In this document: piece by piece, positions 1-7,909 of the stretch
How the letters are laid out: each line of letters opens with the position of its first letter
Numbering within the stretch: position 1 is the first letter of the stretch
Assembly: GCA_963785115.1 (NCBI GenBank)
Contig: CAWATY010000031.1
Location: 124,001 to 188,000, forward strand
Reading direction: 5' to 3'
From: JACCWP01 sp963785115
GTDB taxonomy: Bacteria; Actinomycetota; Actinomycetes; Propionibacteriales; Nocardioidaceae
Length of the DNA: 64,000 nucleotides
The notes under the pieces: model-generated
Databases searched by the model: none
Seen by the model: only the letters and a program-made list of their open reading frames with translations
What the model was told of the DNA's origin: nothing
Program-made: the position numbers and the translations under genes

Positions 1-545
1 CCTGGGCGACCGACCACGTCCAGGTCAACCCCAACGGCACGATCACCGTGACCATGTACGACGACGACGGCAACGCCCACGACGTCGTCCTCACCGACCA
101 GCTGCCGCTGGACGAGAACGGCAACCTCGCGCTCGGGGGCAACGACGCGTCGGTGCTGTGGCCGTCCTACTACGAGAAGGCGTTCGCGCTCGCGTCCGAG
201 CACGGGTCCGACGACGAGAGCGGCTACGGCGGCATCGAGGGCGGGTGGGGCGTCGACGACGTGATGTTGATGACCGGCCACGACGCCGACGAGATCGACG
301 TCAACGCCGGCGACGTGCGCGACGCGGTCGAGAGCGGTCAGCCCGTCGTGGTGTGCACGGTGAACGAGGACGACATCCCCGACGACCTGTCCGACGACTG
401 GTACGAGAACCACTGCTACTACGTGGTCGGCGTCGACGACGACGGCAACGTGACGCTCGGCAACCCGTGGGGCACCGAGGAGGGCACGTTTACGATCACC
501 GCAGAGCAGTTCGAGAGCCAGTTCGACGAGGCGGCCGGTCTGTGA
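1..545 (+). CDS. Calpain-like (peptidase C2) cysteine protease, C-terminal part
   Basis: The gene enters the window already open; reading phase starts at base 3 and ends at TGA 543-545, giving about 180 residues of the C-terminus. Seen: LWPSYYEKAFA and GGWGVDDVMLMTG, which match the conserved region before the active-site His of calpain-type peptidases, then ENHCYYVVGV followed by GNPWG, matching the catalytic His and Asn segments of family C2. The active-site Cys would lie upstream of the window. The visible part is very rich in Asp, as in many exported actinobacterial proteins. The next gene overlaps its stop codon, so the two are probably translated together. Family assignment is fairly sure; substrate and location are unknown. 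Confidence 0.7.
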   Translation, partial: WATDHVQVNPNGTITVTMYDDDGNAHDVVLTDQLPLDENGNLALGGNDASVLWPSYYEKAFALASEHGSDDESGYGGIEGGWGVDDVMLMTGHDADEIDVNAGDVRDAVESGQPVVVCTVNEDDIPDDLSDDWYENHCYYVVGVDDDGNVTLGNPWGTEEGTFTITAEQFESQFDEAAGL

Positions 546-886
546 GCACCGTCCGCGCCGGGGAGGCCGTGGTGGACCAGCCGCAACCACGCCCGACGGC
601 ACAGACGCCCGCGTTCCCCGGTCACATCCGGGTCCGCCAAGGTCGGCCGACGCGGGTGTGGATCGACGGCGGTCGGCACCGGTTCGGCATCGCCCAGGCC
701 CGCCGCGCCGAGGGGCGGGTACGCGTCACTGTGCTCAGCGACGGCGGCAAGGAGGGGTTCGACCTGCGCGCGGGCGACACGGTCGGCATGGCAGGGCACC
801 GGTGGCGTGCGGACACCGTCGACCTCTCCGAGGAGGGCCGTTGCCTGGTGGTCCTCGAGCACATCGACGACGGTCAGGTGGCGTGA
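542..886 (+). CDS. Small conserved hypothetical protein coupled to the calpain-like gene
   Basis: A 114-residue protein starting at a GTG that overlaps the upstream stop (GTGA), so translational coupling is likely. There is no signal peptide or membrane segment. After a Pro/Gln-rich start of about 25 residues comes a compact, probably all-beta domain (GHIRVRQGRPTRVWIDGG, then GDTVGMAGHRWRADTVDL and a hydrophobic strand LVVLEHI). The order of a GDT turn, a Gly, an aromatic residue and a closing strand recurs in the lipoprotein encoded next, so the two may share a fold. It resembles small actinobacterial DUF proteins with short beta domains, but I cannot name the family with certainty. It could be an accessory factor or inhibitor of the upstream protease; that is only inference from coupling. 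Confidence 0.6.
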   Translation: MSTVRAGEAVVDQPQPRPTAQTPAFPGHIRVRQGRPTRVWIDGGRHRFGIAQARRAEGRVRVTVLSDGGKEGFDLRAGDTVGMAGHRWRADTVDLSEEGRCLVVLEHIDDGQVA

Positions 887-1305
887 GGCCACGTCCTGGC
901 GCCGGGGCGGTGGTCCCAGTGCTGACCGCCGTGCTGACCGCCGTGCTGACCGCCGTGCTGGCGGTCGGCCCGCTGGCCGGGTGCGGGTCCGACGACGGGT
1001 CCGACGGTGACGACCGCGACGGCGTGCTGCCGGAAGGCGGCGACTGCGTGGGCGAGCAGGACGGCGACATCAAGGTCGACGTCGGGTCCGACGGCGCACT
1101 GCCCGAGGGCGGCAACATCCGGATCGCCGCCACCCGCCTCGACGAGGACCCGGTCGACGTCGACCTCGGTCTCGGCGGCGGTTCGGCCGACGACGAGGAC
1201 AGCGCGAAGGACCTCGGCATCGGCGACACGTTCACGCTGCAGGGGCGGACCTACCAGCTGGTCGGCGCCTGCGACGACGCCGTGTGGGTCGACCGGGACG
1301 GCTGA
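883..1305 (+). CDS. Small Asp-rich lipoprotein
   Basis: A 140-residue protein with a GTG start that overlaps the previous stop by 4 bp, making it the third member of a coupled set. The N-terminus is a lipoprotein signal: Arg residues, a hydrophobic stretch made of three tandem VLTA units, then LAGC as lipobox. The mature part begins with an Asp/Gly-rich linker. It ends in a small domain with GDTFTLQGRTYQLVGACDD, which echoes the C-terminal half of the preceding gene. Expected location is the outer face of the membrane. Function is unknown. The tandem 12-bp repeat in the signal region could expand or contract without breaking the frame. Confidence 0.6.
   Translation: MRPRPGAGAVVPVLTAVLTAVLTAVLAVGPLAGCGSDDGSDGDDRDGVLPEGGDCVGEQDGDIKVDVGSDGALPEGGNIRIAATRLDEDPVDVDLGLGGGSADDEDSAKDLGIGDTFTLQGRTYQLVGACDDAVWVDRDG
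919..954 (+). repeat. 12-bp tandem repeat, 3 copies, inside the lipoprotein signal peptide
   Basis: GTGCTGACCGCC occurs three times in a row, with a partial fourth copy (GTGCTGGCGGTC). It encodes VLTA units of the hydrophobic core. The unit is a multiple of three, so copy-number change would lengthen or shorten the signal peptide in steps of four residues. Confidence 0.9.
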
Positions 1306-1327
1306 ATCCGGGTGCGGGCCGACTGGT

Positions 1328-2380
1328 TCAGGCCGACTGCCTGCGGTGCAACGTGGCCGGCAGCAGCACGTGGTGCGGCGTCGTGCGGGTGCCCTCCATC
1401 TGCTCGAGCAGCAGGCCGACCATGCCCCGCCCCATCTCCTCGGTCGGCTGGCTGACCGTGGTGAGTGGCGGGTCCGTGTGCTGGGCGGTGTCGGAGTCGT
1501 CGAAGCCCACCACCGCAACGTCGTCGGGCACCCGGCGGCCGGCCGCCTTGAGGGCGCCGAGGACGCCCGCCGCCATCAGGTCGTTGGCGGCGAAGACCGC
1601 GTCGAGGTCGGGTCGCCGTTCCAGCAGCGTGGTGGCTGCTTCGACACCGCTGCGCTGGCTGAAGTCTCCCTCGACGGCGAGGTCGGGCGTGATCTCGAGG
1701 CCGGCCCGTTCGAGGGCATCGGCGTAGCCCGCGTAGCGGTCGATGCCGGCGACCATGTCCTGCGGCCCGGTGACCGTCGCGACCACTCGCCGCCCGGTGC
1801 CGACCAGGTGCTCCACCGCCTGGTGTGCCCCGCCGACGTTGTCGACGTCGACGTACCAGCCGTGGTCGCCGTCAAGCGGCCGGCCGCCCAGCACCACCGG
1901 CACCGCGCGCTCGCGCAGCACCTCGGGCAGCCGGTCGTCGCGGTGCTGGGAGACCAGCAGGACGCCGTCGACGTGCTGGCGGGACAGGTACCGGTCCAGC
2001 TGCGCGCGCTGGGCCTCGTTCTGCGCCATGGCCAGCACCAGCTGGCGGGACGAGTCGGTCACCGCCGCAGAGATCCCGCGCACGATGCCCGCGAAGAACG
2101 GCTCGCCGAAGATGCGGTGCTCCGGTTCGGAGATCACCAGCGCCACCGTGTCGGTGCGCCGGGTCACCAGCGCCCGAGCGGCCAGGTTCGGGACGTAGCC
2201 CAGCTCGGCGATCGCCTCCTGGACCGCCTGCCGGGTCCGCTCCGACACCTGCGCCGAGCCGTTGACGACCCGGGAGACGGTGCCCCGGCCGACGCCCGCC
2301 CGCGCCGCGACCTCCTCGAGGGTCGGCGTGTGCAGATGGTCGCGGGGCGGGTCGTGGGCCGGGTCACGAGACAGCGTCAC
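1328..2380 (-). CDS. cebR: LacI-family repressor, CebR-like, last gene of the cellobiose operon
   Basis: A 350-residue LacI/GalR regulator. Seen: an N-terminal helix-turn-helix and hinge (LEEVAARAGVGRGTVSRVVN, then NLAARALVTRRT) at about residues 20-75, followed by a periplasmic-binding-type ligand domain ending in LTTVSQPTEEMGRGMVGLLL. The GTG start at 2380 overlaps the bglC stop (GTGA), so it is the fifth gene of the operon. Two copies of a sequence one base away from the known Streptomyces CebR operator TGGGAGCGCTCCCA lie upstream of the first operon gene. By analogy cellobiose or cellotriose would be the inducer. In Streptomyces cebR is separate and next to cebE; here it is operon-terminal and would repress its own synthesis. 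The LacI assignment is firm; the CebR orthology rests on operator and neighbours. Confidence 0.85.
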   Translation of the reverse strand: MTLSRDPAHDPPRDHLHTPTLEEVAARAGVGRGTVSRVVNGSAQVSERTRQAVQEAIAELGYVPNLAARALVTRRTDTVALVISEPEHRIFGEPFFAGIVRGISAAVTDSSRQLVLAMAQNEAQRAQLDRYLSRQHVDGVLLVSQHRDDRLPEVLRERAVPVVLGGRPLDGDHGWYVDVDNVGGAHQAVEHLVGTGRRVVATVTGPQDMVAGIDRYAGYADALERAGLEITPDLAVEGDFSQRSGVEAATTLLERRPDLDAVFAANDLMAAGVLGALKAAGRRVPDDVAVVGFDDSDTAQHTDPPLTTVSQPTEEMGRGMVGLLLEQMEGTRTTPHHVLLPATLHRRQSA

Positions 2381-3777
2381 GGGATCAGTCTCTCGTCCCC
2401 CGGCCCGTCGGCGATGAAGGCGGCGTACCAGTGGCCGCTGTCCTTGACCCGGCGCCGCTGGGTCTCGAAGTCGACGTGCACCAGCCCGAATCGCTTGGTG
2501 TAGCCGTGTCCCCACTCGAAGTTGTCCAGCAGCGACCAGGCGAAGTAGCCCGCCAGCGGCACGCCGTCGCCGATCGCGTCCGCGCAGGCGGCCAGGTGAC
2601 CGGTGAGGAAGGCCAGCCGGTCGGTGTCCCGAACGCTGCCGTCGGGCTCCACAACGTCCTCGTACGCCGCGCCGTTCTCGGTGACGTACAGCGGCAGCCG
2701 CCCGTAGTCGGCGGTGACCCGTCCCAGCACCGCGCGCAACCCGGCCGGGTCGACCTCCCAGCCCATCGCGGTGACAGGGCGGCCGCTGCCGCGGAAGTCG
2801 ACCTCCGAGCTGCCCGGGTAGGGGCCCGGCGCGACCACGTGGCCGTTGTAGTAGTTGACGCCGAGGAAGTCGATCCGGGCGGCGACCGCCGCCGCGTCGC
2901 CGTCGACGACGAAGCCGAGGTCGGTGGTGTCGGCGAGGTCGGCCACGACGTCGCCCGGGTAGGCGCCCCGCAGCACGGGGTCGAGGAACCACCGGTTGTG
3001 CAGGCCGTCGATGCGGCGGGCGGCGTCGGCGGCGCCGGTTGTCTCGTCGGCGGGCAGCGTCGGGTACAGGTTCAGGGTGATGCCCACCTCGGCGCCCGGC
3101 GCGGTCGACCGCAGCGCCTGCGTCGCGAGACCGTGGCCGAGCAGCAGATGGTGCGACGCGGCGACTGCCGCGGCCGGGTCCGACCGGCCGGGCGCGTGCC
3201 GCCCGCTCCCGTAGCCGAGGAATGCCGAGCACCACGGCTCGTTCAGCGTCGTCCAGTGCCGCACCCGGTCGCCGAGCGCGGCGCCGACGACGCCGGCGTA
3301 CTCCGCGAACCGCTCGGCGGTCGCCCGGACCGGCCAGCCCCCGCCGTGCTCGAGCGCCGACGGCAGGTCCCAGTGGTAGAGGGTGGGCCAGGGCTCGATG
3401 CCGGCGGCCAGCAACCCGTCGACCAGCCGCCGGTAGAAGTCCAGCCCGGCCTGGTTGACCGCACCGCCGCCGGTGGGCAGGATCCGCGGCCAGGCGATCG
3501 AGAACCGGTACGCGCCGAGGTGCAGCGCGCGCATGAGTGCGACGTCGTCGGGCCAGCGGTGGTAGTGGTCGCAGGCCACCGCGCCGGTGTGCCCGTGGGT
3601 GACCCGCCCCGGGGTCTCGGAGAAGTCGTCCCAGATGGACCGACCGCGGCCGCCCTCGGTGGCGGCGCCCTCGACCTGGTACGCCGCGGTCGCTGCCCCC
3701 CACACGAAGCCCGGCGGGAAGCGCTGCCGGTCCGGGTCCCCCGCCGTACGGGGTGCGACGGTGCCGAGGTCGGTCAT
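2377..3777 (-). CDS. bglC: GH1 beta-glucosidase
   Basis: A 466-residue glycoside hydrolase family 1 enzyme of full length without a signal peptide, so cytoplasmic. It hydrolyses beta-glucosidic bonds of imported cellobiose or cello-oligosaccharides. Seen: N-terminal FVWGAATAAYQVEGA, the acid/base Glu in TTLNEPW (about E180), the nucleophile Glu in LYVTENG (about E367) and the GH1 C-terminal block SLLDNFEWGHGYTKRFGLVH. The ATG at 3777 overlaps the stop of the permease gene (ATGA), and its own stop overlaps the repressor start. This matches cebG-bglC order in Streptomyces. Phospho-glycosidase activity is unlikely because the operon encodes an ABC importer, not a PTS. Confidence 0.93.
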   Translation of the reverse strand: MTDLGTVAPRTAGDPDRQRFPPGFVWGAATAAYQVEGAATEGGRGRSIWDDFSETPGRVTHGHTGAVACDHYHRWPDDVALMRALHLGAYRFSIAWPRILPTGGGAVNQAGLDFYRRLVDGLLAAGIEPWPTLYHWDLPSALEHGGGWPVRATAERFAEYAGVVGAALGDRVRHWTTLNEPWCSAFLGYGSGRHAPGRSDPAAAVAASHHLLLGHGLATQALRSTAPGAEVGITLNLYPTLPADETTGAADAARRIDGLHNRWFLDPVLRGAYPGDVVADLADTTDLGFVVDGDAAAVAARIDFLGVNYYNGHVVAPGPYPGSSEVDFRGSGRPVTAMGWEVDPAGLRAVLGRVTADYGRLPLYVTENGAAYEDVVEPDGSVRDTDRLAFLTGHLAACADAIGDGVPLAGYFAWSLLDNFEWGHGYTKRFGLVHVDFETQRRRVKDSGHWYAAFIADGPGDERLIP

Positions 3778-4667
3778 GACTTGACGCCACCTTCCATGAT
3801 GCCGCCGATGATCTGGCGGCCGAAGAGGATGAACACCACGCCCAGCGGCAGCGTGGCGAGCAGGGTGCCCGCCATGATGAGCGCCTGGTCGGCGTAGTAG
3901 CCGCCGGACAGCCGCGACAGCGCGACCTGGACGGTCGCGGTGTTCGGGTCGTTGAGCGCCAGGTAGGGCCACAGGAAGTCGTTCCAGCGCTCCATGAACG
4001 TGAAGAGCCCCAGCACGGCGGCGGCCGGGCGCAAGGCCGGTAGCACGATGCTCCAGAAGATCCGACTCGTGGACGCCCCGTCGATCCGGCCGGCCTCGAT
4101 CAGCTCGTCCGGGACGGCGCTGATCGCGTACTGCCGCATCATGAAGACGCCGAAGCCGGTCACCAGGAACGGCAGCGTGACCGACGGCAGGGTGCCGATC
4201 AAGTGCAGCCGGCCCATCAACATGTAGAGCGGCACCAGCCCGAGCTGGACCGGCACCATCATGGTGGCGATCACGAACAGCAGCAGCGCGTTGCGTCCCC
4301 GGAAGCGCAGCTTGGCGAAGGCGAACCCCGCCAGGCAGCTCAGCACGACCACGGACACCGTGGCGGTGCCCGCCACCAGCAGGCTGTTGACCATCGCCCG
4401 CACGAACATGACGTCGGCGTTGTCCAGGACCCGCGAGACGTTGTCGCCGAGCCGGTCGCCGAGGGTCAGCGGCGGCGTCGGCGACGCGATGTCGCTGTTG
4501 GGCCGCGACGCCATGACCACCATGAAGTAGAGCGGCCCGCTCGACAGGGCCACGATCAGCACCAGCAGGACGTACGTGAACGGGCTGGTGCGCCGGATCC
4601 GCCGGGACCGCGTCCGGGCCGGCGCCTTGGCAGCGGCCCGTGGGGCCAGCGGCAGGGTCGTTGCCAT
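3774..4667 (-). CDS. cebG: Sugar ABC transporter permease (MalG type), CebG-like
   Basis: A 297-residue inner-membrane permease of the carbohydrate uptake (CUT1) class with about six transmembrane segments. The first is FTYVLLVLIVALSSGPLYFM after an Arg/Lys-rich start. The cytoplasmic EAA loop, which contacts the ATPase, is visible as EAGRIDGASTSRIFWSIVLP. The ATG overlaps the upstream permease stop by one base and the C-terminus overlaps bglC. No ATPase is encoded in the operon; in Streptomyces the shared ATPase MsiK energises such systems from a distant locus, and the same is likely here. Confidence 0.88.
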   Translation of the reverse strand: MATTLPLAPRAAAKAPARTRSRRIRRTSPFTYVLLVLIVALSSGPLYFMVVMASRPNSDIASPTPPLTLGDRLGDNVSRVLDNADVMFVRAMVNSLLVAGTATVSVVVLSCLAGFAFAKLRFRGRNALLLFVIATMMVPVQLGLVPLYMLMGRLHLIGTLPSVTLPFLVTGFGVFMMRQYAISAVPDELIEAGRIDGASTSRIFWSIVLPALRPAAAVLGLFTFMERWNDFLWPYLALNDPNTATVQVALSRLSGGYYADQALIMAGTLLATLPLGVVFILFGRQIIGGIMEGGVKS

Positions 4668-5641
4668 CAGTCCACCCCGCGGATCCGCCGCAGCAAGAGC
4701 AGGTTGACGCAGCTGAGCAGCGCGATCACGAGGAACACGACCCAGGCTACGGCGGACGCGTACCCGAGCTCGAGGTTGCCGAAGCCGTTCTCGACCAGGT
4801 ACATCGCCAGCGTCTGGAACTGCCGGGTGGTGCCGCCGAGCATGGCGCCGGCGCCGTCGTTGAACAGCAGCGGCTCGGTGAAGATCTGCAGCCCGTAGAT
4901 GGTGGCGATGATGACGACGAACACCAGCGTCGGTCGCAGCATCGGGACCGTGATCGACCAGAACTGGCGCCACGCGCCGGCTCCGTCGACCTCGGCCGCC
5001 TCGTACAGGTCACGCGGCACCGCCTGCAGCGCCGCCAGCAGGATCAGCGCGTTGTAGCCGGTCCAGCGCCAGTCGATCATCGTCGCGATCGCCAGCCAGG
5101 ACGACCACTTGTCGGCGCGCCAGTTGATCGGCTGGTCGATGCCGCCGAACGACAGCAGCCAGTTGGCCAACCCGGTGTCGCGGGCGAAGATCAGCCCGAA
5201 GATGATGCCGACCGCCGCCACCGACGTGACGATCGGCAGCAGCACGCCGAGCCGCCAGAACGTCCGGAACCGCAGCTGGCGGTCGAGCAGCGCGGCCAGC
5301 CCCAGCGCCAGCATGATCTGCGGGGCCGTGGCGAGGACGAAGATGCCGAGCGTGTTCACCAGCGCGTTGCGGAAGTACTCCGCGCCCACCAGCTCGCGGT
5401 AGTTGTCCAGACCGATCCAGGTGTGCTCGCCGAGCAGGCTCCAGTCGTGCAGGGACACCCAGAACGTGAACACCAGCGGGAACAGGCCGAACACCGCGAA
5501 CAGCAGGAAGTACGGCGAGACGAACAGGTACGGCGAGAACCGGACCTCGGCGCGGCTGAGCCGGCGCCGCCAGGGCGGACGCGGCGCCCGCAGGGGCGCC
5601 GCGTCCGTCGAGGTCGGGACCGGTGCGGTCGAGACCGTCAC
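4667..5641 (-). CDS. cebF: Sugar ABC transporter permease (MalF type), CebF-like
   Basis: A 324-residue permease, the partner of the following CebG-like protein. Seen: a basic N-terminal tail of about 40 residues, then FSPYLFVSPYFLLFAVFGLF as first membrane segment, VFTFWVSLHDWSLL typical of MalF-type subunits, and an EAA loop EAAEVDGAGAWRQFWSITVP. The start is the GTG at 5641, which overlaps the binding-protein stop (GTGA). It is probably a heterodimer with the 3774-4667 product in the cytoplasmic membrane, importing cello-oligosaccharides. Confidence 0.87.
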   Translation of the reverse strand: MTVSTAPVPTSTDAAPLRAPRPPWRRRLSRAEVRFSPYLFVSPYFLLFAVFGLFPLVFTFWVSLHDWSLLGEHTWIGLDNYRELVGAEYFRNALVNTLGIFVLATAPQIMLALGLAALLDRQLRFRTFWRLGVLLPIVTSVAAVGIIFGLIFARDTGLANWLLSFGGIDQPINWRADKWSSWLAIATMIDWRWTGYNALILLAALQAVPRDLYEAAEVDGAGAWRQFWSITVPMLRPTLVFVVIIATIYGLQIFTEPLLFNDGAGAMLGGTTRQFQTLAMYLVENGFGNLELGYASAVAWVVFLVIALLSCVNLLLLRRIRGVD

Positions 5642-6951
5642 CCGGCCAGGTTCTCCGCGTCCGACACCGCGACCTCCCATGCCTCGTCGGCGGTGCGCTC
5701 CCCCGACTCGACGCTGCGCATCGCGTTCTCGACCGCGTCCCGCACCGGCTGGTTCTTGGCACCGAGGAACACCGGCTCGAGGCTCTCGGCGCCCTGCACG
5801 AAGATCTCTCCGACTGGCGCGTCGTTGAAGTACTCGTTGGTGGCCTCGGACAGCTCGGGCGAGCCGTACAGGGTCGGGTTGGACGGCAGGTTGCCCACCG
5901 CCTCGAAGACGGCCAGCTGGCTGTCCCCGGAGGTGAGGAACTCGACCAGCTCGGTGGCGATGTCCTGGTTCTCGCTGGACGTCGGGACGGCGAGGAACGA
6001 GCCGCCCCAGTTGCCACCGCCACCCGGGACCGTGGTGATGTCCCACTTGCCCGCGTTGCCCTCGCCGGCCTGGTCCTGGATGTATCCGGTCATCCACGCC
6101 GGGCAGGCGACGGTCGCGAACGCGCCGTTCTTGAAGCCGGCGTTCCACTCGTCGGTGAACGACTGCAGCCTGGCCGACAGGCCCGCCTCGTCCAGCGCGA
6201 GTGCCTGGTCCCACGCGTCGCGCACGGCGGGGTTGTCATCGATCACCAGGCTCTCGTCGTGGTCGAAGTACGTCTCGCTCGCGGTCTGCATGAGGATCGA
6301 GTTGTAGGTGTTGGTGGCCGAGTCGACGAAGTGCACGTCGTCGTCGCCGATGCCCTGCTGGAACTGCCCACCGACGTCGATGAAGTCGTCCCAGGTGGGC
6401 CACAGCTTGGCGACCTCCTCGCGGTCGGTCGGAAGACCGGCCTGCTCGAACAGGTCCCGCCGGTAGCACATCGCCATCCCGCCCACGTCGGTGCCGAGCC
6501 CGATGGTGGCGCTCCCGTCGGCGGTGGTCGCCTGCTCGTACTTCCACGGCAGCCACTGCGAGGGGTCCGGGTCGAGGGCCTCCTGCAGGTCGACGAACTT
6601 GTCCGGGCTCTGCAGGAAGTTGACGACCTGGCCCTCCTCGATCGCGACCACGTCACCGGCCCCGCTGCCCGCCGCGATCCGCTGGATCAGCTGCTCGTTG
6701 TACGTGCCGAGGTCACCCTCGGCGGTCTCGGTGATGGTGACCCCGGGGTGGTCCTCCTCGAACTGGTCGTAGAGCCCGGCCTCGGTGTAGCCGAACTTGC
6801 CGAACAGGTTCACCCGCAGGGTCACCTCGTCACCGGCCTGGTAGCCATCACCACCCCCGCCGCCGTCGTCGTCGCCGCAGGCCGCCAGCAGCGTGCTGGC
6901 GAGCAGGAACGCTGCCGCGCTCCCGATGAGCCGAGTCGGTGTGCCGTTCAC
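5638..6951 (-). CDS. cebE: Sugar-binding lipoprotein of the cellobiose ABC importer, CebE-like
   Basis: A 437-residue extracellular solute-binding protein (family 1), first gene of the operon. The N-terminus is a lipoprotein signal with LLAACGDD (Cys about residue 25), then a Gly/Asp linker, then the SBP fold beginning EVTLRVNLFGKFGYTEAGLYD. The chosen start is GTG 6951, preceded by a strong GGAGGAGA ribosome binding site about 7 bases upstream. It would be anchored to the outer membrane face and hand cellobiose or cellotriose to the CebFG-like permease. Two CebR-like operators lie upstream. SBP class is certain; sugar specificity is inferred from operators and bglC. Confidence 0.87.
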   Translation of the reverse strand: MNGTPTRLIGSAAAFLLASTLLAACGDDDGGGGGDGYQAGDEVTLRVNLFGKFGYTEAGLYDQFEEDHPGVTITETAEGDLGTYNEQLIQRIAAGSGAGDVVAIEEGQVVNFLQSPDKFVDLQEALDPDPSQWLPWKYEQATTADGSATIGLGTDVGGMAMCYRRDLFEQAGLPTDREEVAKLWPTWDDFIDVGGQFQQGIGDDDVHFVDSATNTYNSILMQTASETYFDHDESLVIDDNPAVRDAWDQALALDEAGLSARLQSFTDEWNAGFKNGAFATVACPAWMTGYIQDQAGEGNAGKWDITTVPGGGGNWGGSFLAVPTSSENQDIATELVEFLTSGDSQLAVFEAVGNLPSNPTLYGSPELSEATNEYFNDAPVGEIFVQGAESLEPVFLGAKNQPVRDAVENAMRSVESGERTADEAWEVAVSDAENLAG

Positions 6952-6976
6952 GTCAGGTCTCCTCCGCCGCGCGCCA

Positions 6977-6990
6977 TGGGAGCGCTCCCG
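6977..6990. promoter_or_regulatory. CebR-like operator O2 (downstream site)
   Basis: TGGGAGCGCTCCCG matches the Streptomyces CebR palindrome TGGGAGCGCTCCCA at 13 of 14 positions. It lies 26 bases upstream of the cebE-like start and just downstream of the predicted -10, a position where repressor would block transcription start. Confidence 0.85.
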
Positions 6991-7005
6991 GTCTGTTGCG
7001 GTCGG

Positions 7006-7035
7006 ACCCTGCCGCATCCGCCATTCCCTCGTCAA
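7006..7035 (-). promoter_or_regulatory. Putative promoter of the cebEFG-bglC-cebR operon
   Basis: Read on the minus strand: TTGACG as -35 (7030-7035), an 18-base spacer and CAGGGT as -10 (7006-7011). The two CebR-like operators bracket it, one directly upstream and one downstream. The -35 is good and the -10 is weak, so this is a prediction from position and hexamers only. Confidence 0.5.
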
Positions 7036-7040
7036 GCGTT

Positions 7041-7058
7041 CGTGGGAGCGTTCCCACG
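7041..7058. promoter_or_regulatory. CebR-like operator O1 (upstream site)
   Basis: CGTGGGAGCGTTCCCACG is an 18-bp palindrome with one asymmetric pair, containing a 13/14 match to the CebR operator. Its centre is about 66 bp (roughly six helical turns) from the centre of the other site, compatible with looping. It also lies 80 bp upstream of the divergent ANTAR gene. Confidence 0.83.
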
Positions 7059-7137
7059 ACCGTGACCGAACCGTGACCTGCGCCCGACGCTGCGACGATC
7101 GGTGCTCGGCTCCGGTGCCCCGTGCGATGCTGCGGGG

Positions 7138-7857
7138 ATGCAGCGTCTCCCGGTCGACGAGTTCGCCGCCGTCGCCCGCTCGTTGAGCGAGGCGCCGGAT
7201 GTCGACGAGACGCTGGAGCGGATCGTCGAGCTCGCGGTGCACGCGCTCGGTTGCCAGTACGCGGGCGTGTCGTACGTCAACCTGCGCACTCACCAGATCG
7301 AGACCGGCGCCGCCTCCGACGACGTCGTCCGTGCCGGCGACCAGGCGCAGTACGAGGTCGGGGAGGGTCCCTGTCTGCAGGCGACCCAGGACGGCAGCAG
7401 CTACCTGGTGCACGACACGGTGAACGACGAACGCTGGCCGCGATGGAGCGCGCGCGCCGAGGAGCTGGGCCTGCGCAGCGTGATCGGGGTGCAGCTGTTC
7501 GACGACGGCGACACCTTGGGCGCGCTCAATCTCTACGCCACCGAGCCGCGGCACTTCACCGACGACGACGTGGGCGTCGCCGAGGTCTACGCGGCGCACG
7601 CATCGGTCGCACTGGGCAGCGCTCGGCAGGAGCTGCACCTGCGCCGCGCGATCGACGCCCGACACCTCGTCGGCGTGGCCCAGGGCATCTTGATGGAGCG
7701 GTTCGGCCTCGACCAGCAGCGGGCGTTCGCGGTTCTTCGCCGCTACTCCCAGCAGCACAACATCAAGCTGCGCGACGTGGCCGAGCAGCTGGTCACGACC
7801 GGCCAGCTCCCCGAGCAGCCGGCACCGCCGGCCGCGGAGCAGGAGTCCTACGCGTAG
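7138..7857 (+). CDS. GAF-ANTAR domain transcription antitermination regulator
   Basis: A 239-residue cytoplasmic regulator. A GAF sensor domain covers about residues 10-155 (LERIVELAVHALGCQYAGVS, VGEGPCLQATQDG, ALNLYATEPRHF). A C-terminal ANTAR RNA-binding domain follows at about 165-225 (ARHLVGVAQGILMERFGLDQ and the following helix AFAVLRRYSQQHN). ANTAR proteins bind dual-hexaloop RNA and prevent termination. The GAF domain suggests ligand control rather than phosphorylation. ATG 7138 is chosen because it matches the usual start of such proteins. It is transcribed away from the ceb operon; its target RNA is not apparent nearby. Confidence 0.88.
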   Translation: MQRLPVDEFAAVARSLSEAPDVDETLERIVELAVHALGCQYAGVSYVNLRTHQIETGAASDDVVRAGDQAQYEVGEGPCLQATQDGSSYLVHDTVNDERWPRWSARAEELGLRSVIGVQLFDDGDTLGALNLYATEPRHFTDDDVGVAEVYAAHASVALGSARQELHLRRAIDARHLVGVAQGILMERFGLDQQRAFAVLRRYSQQHNIKLRDVAEQLVTTGQLPEQPAPPAAEQESYA

Positions 7858-7866
7858 TCCTCGAGG

Positions 7867-7882
7867 CCGCCCGGTCGGGCGG
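7867..7882. terminator. Hairpin between convergent ANTAR and glycosyltransferase genes
   Basis: CCGCCCGGTCGGGCGG is a perfect 7-bp stem with a 2-base loop (possibly opening to 4), 10 bases after the ANTAR stop and 27 before the end of the opposing gene. There is no T-run, as is common for actinobacterial hairpin terminators. Confidence 0.5.
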
Positions 7883-7909
7883 GGTCTGGGCAGGGCCCGG
7901 CGGAGCCTC

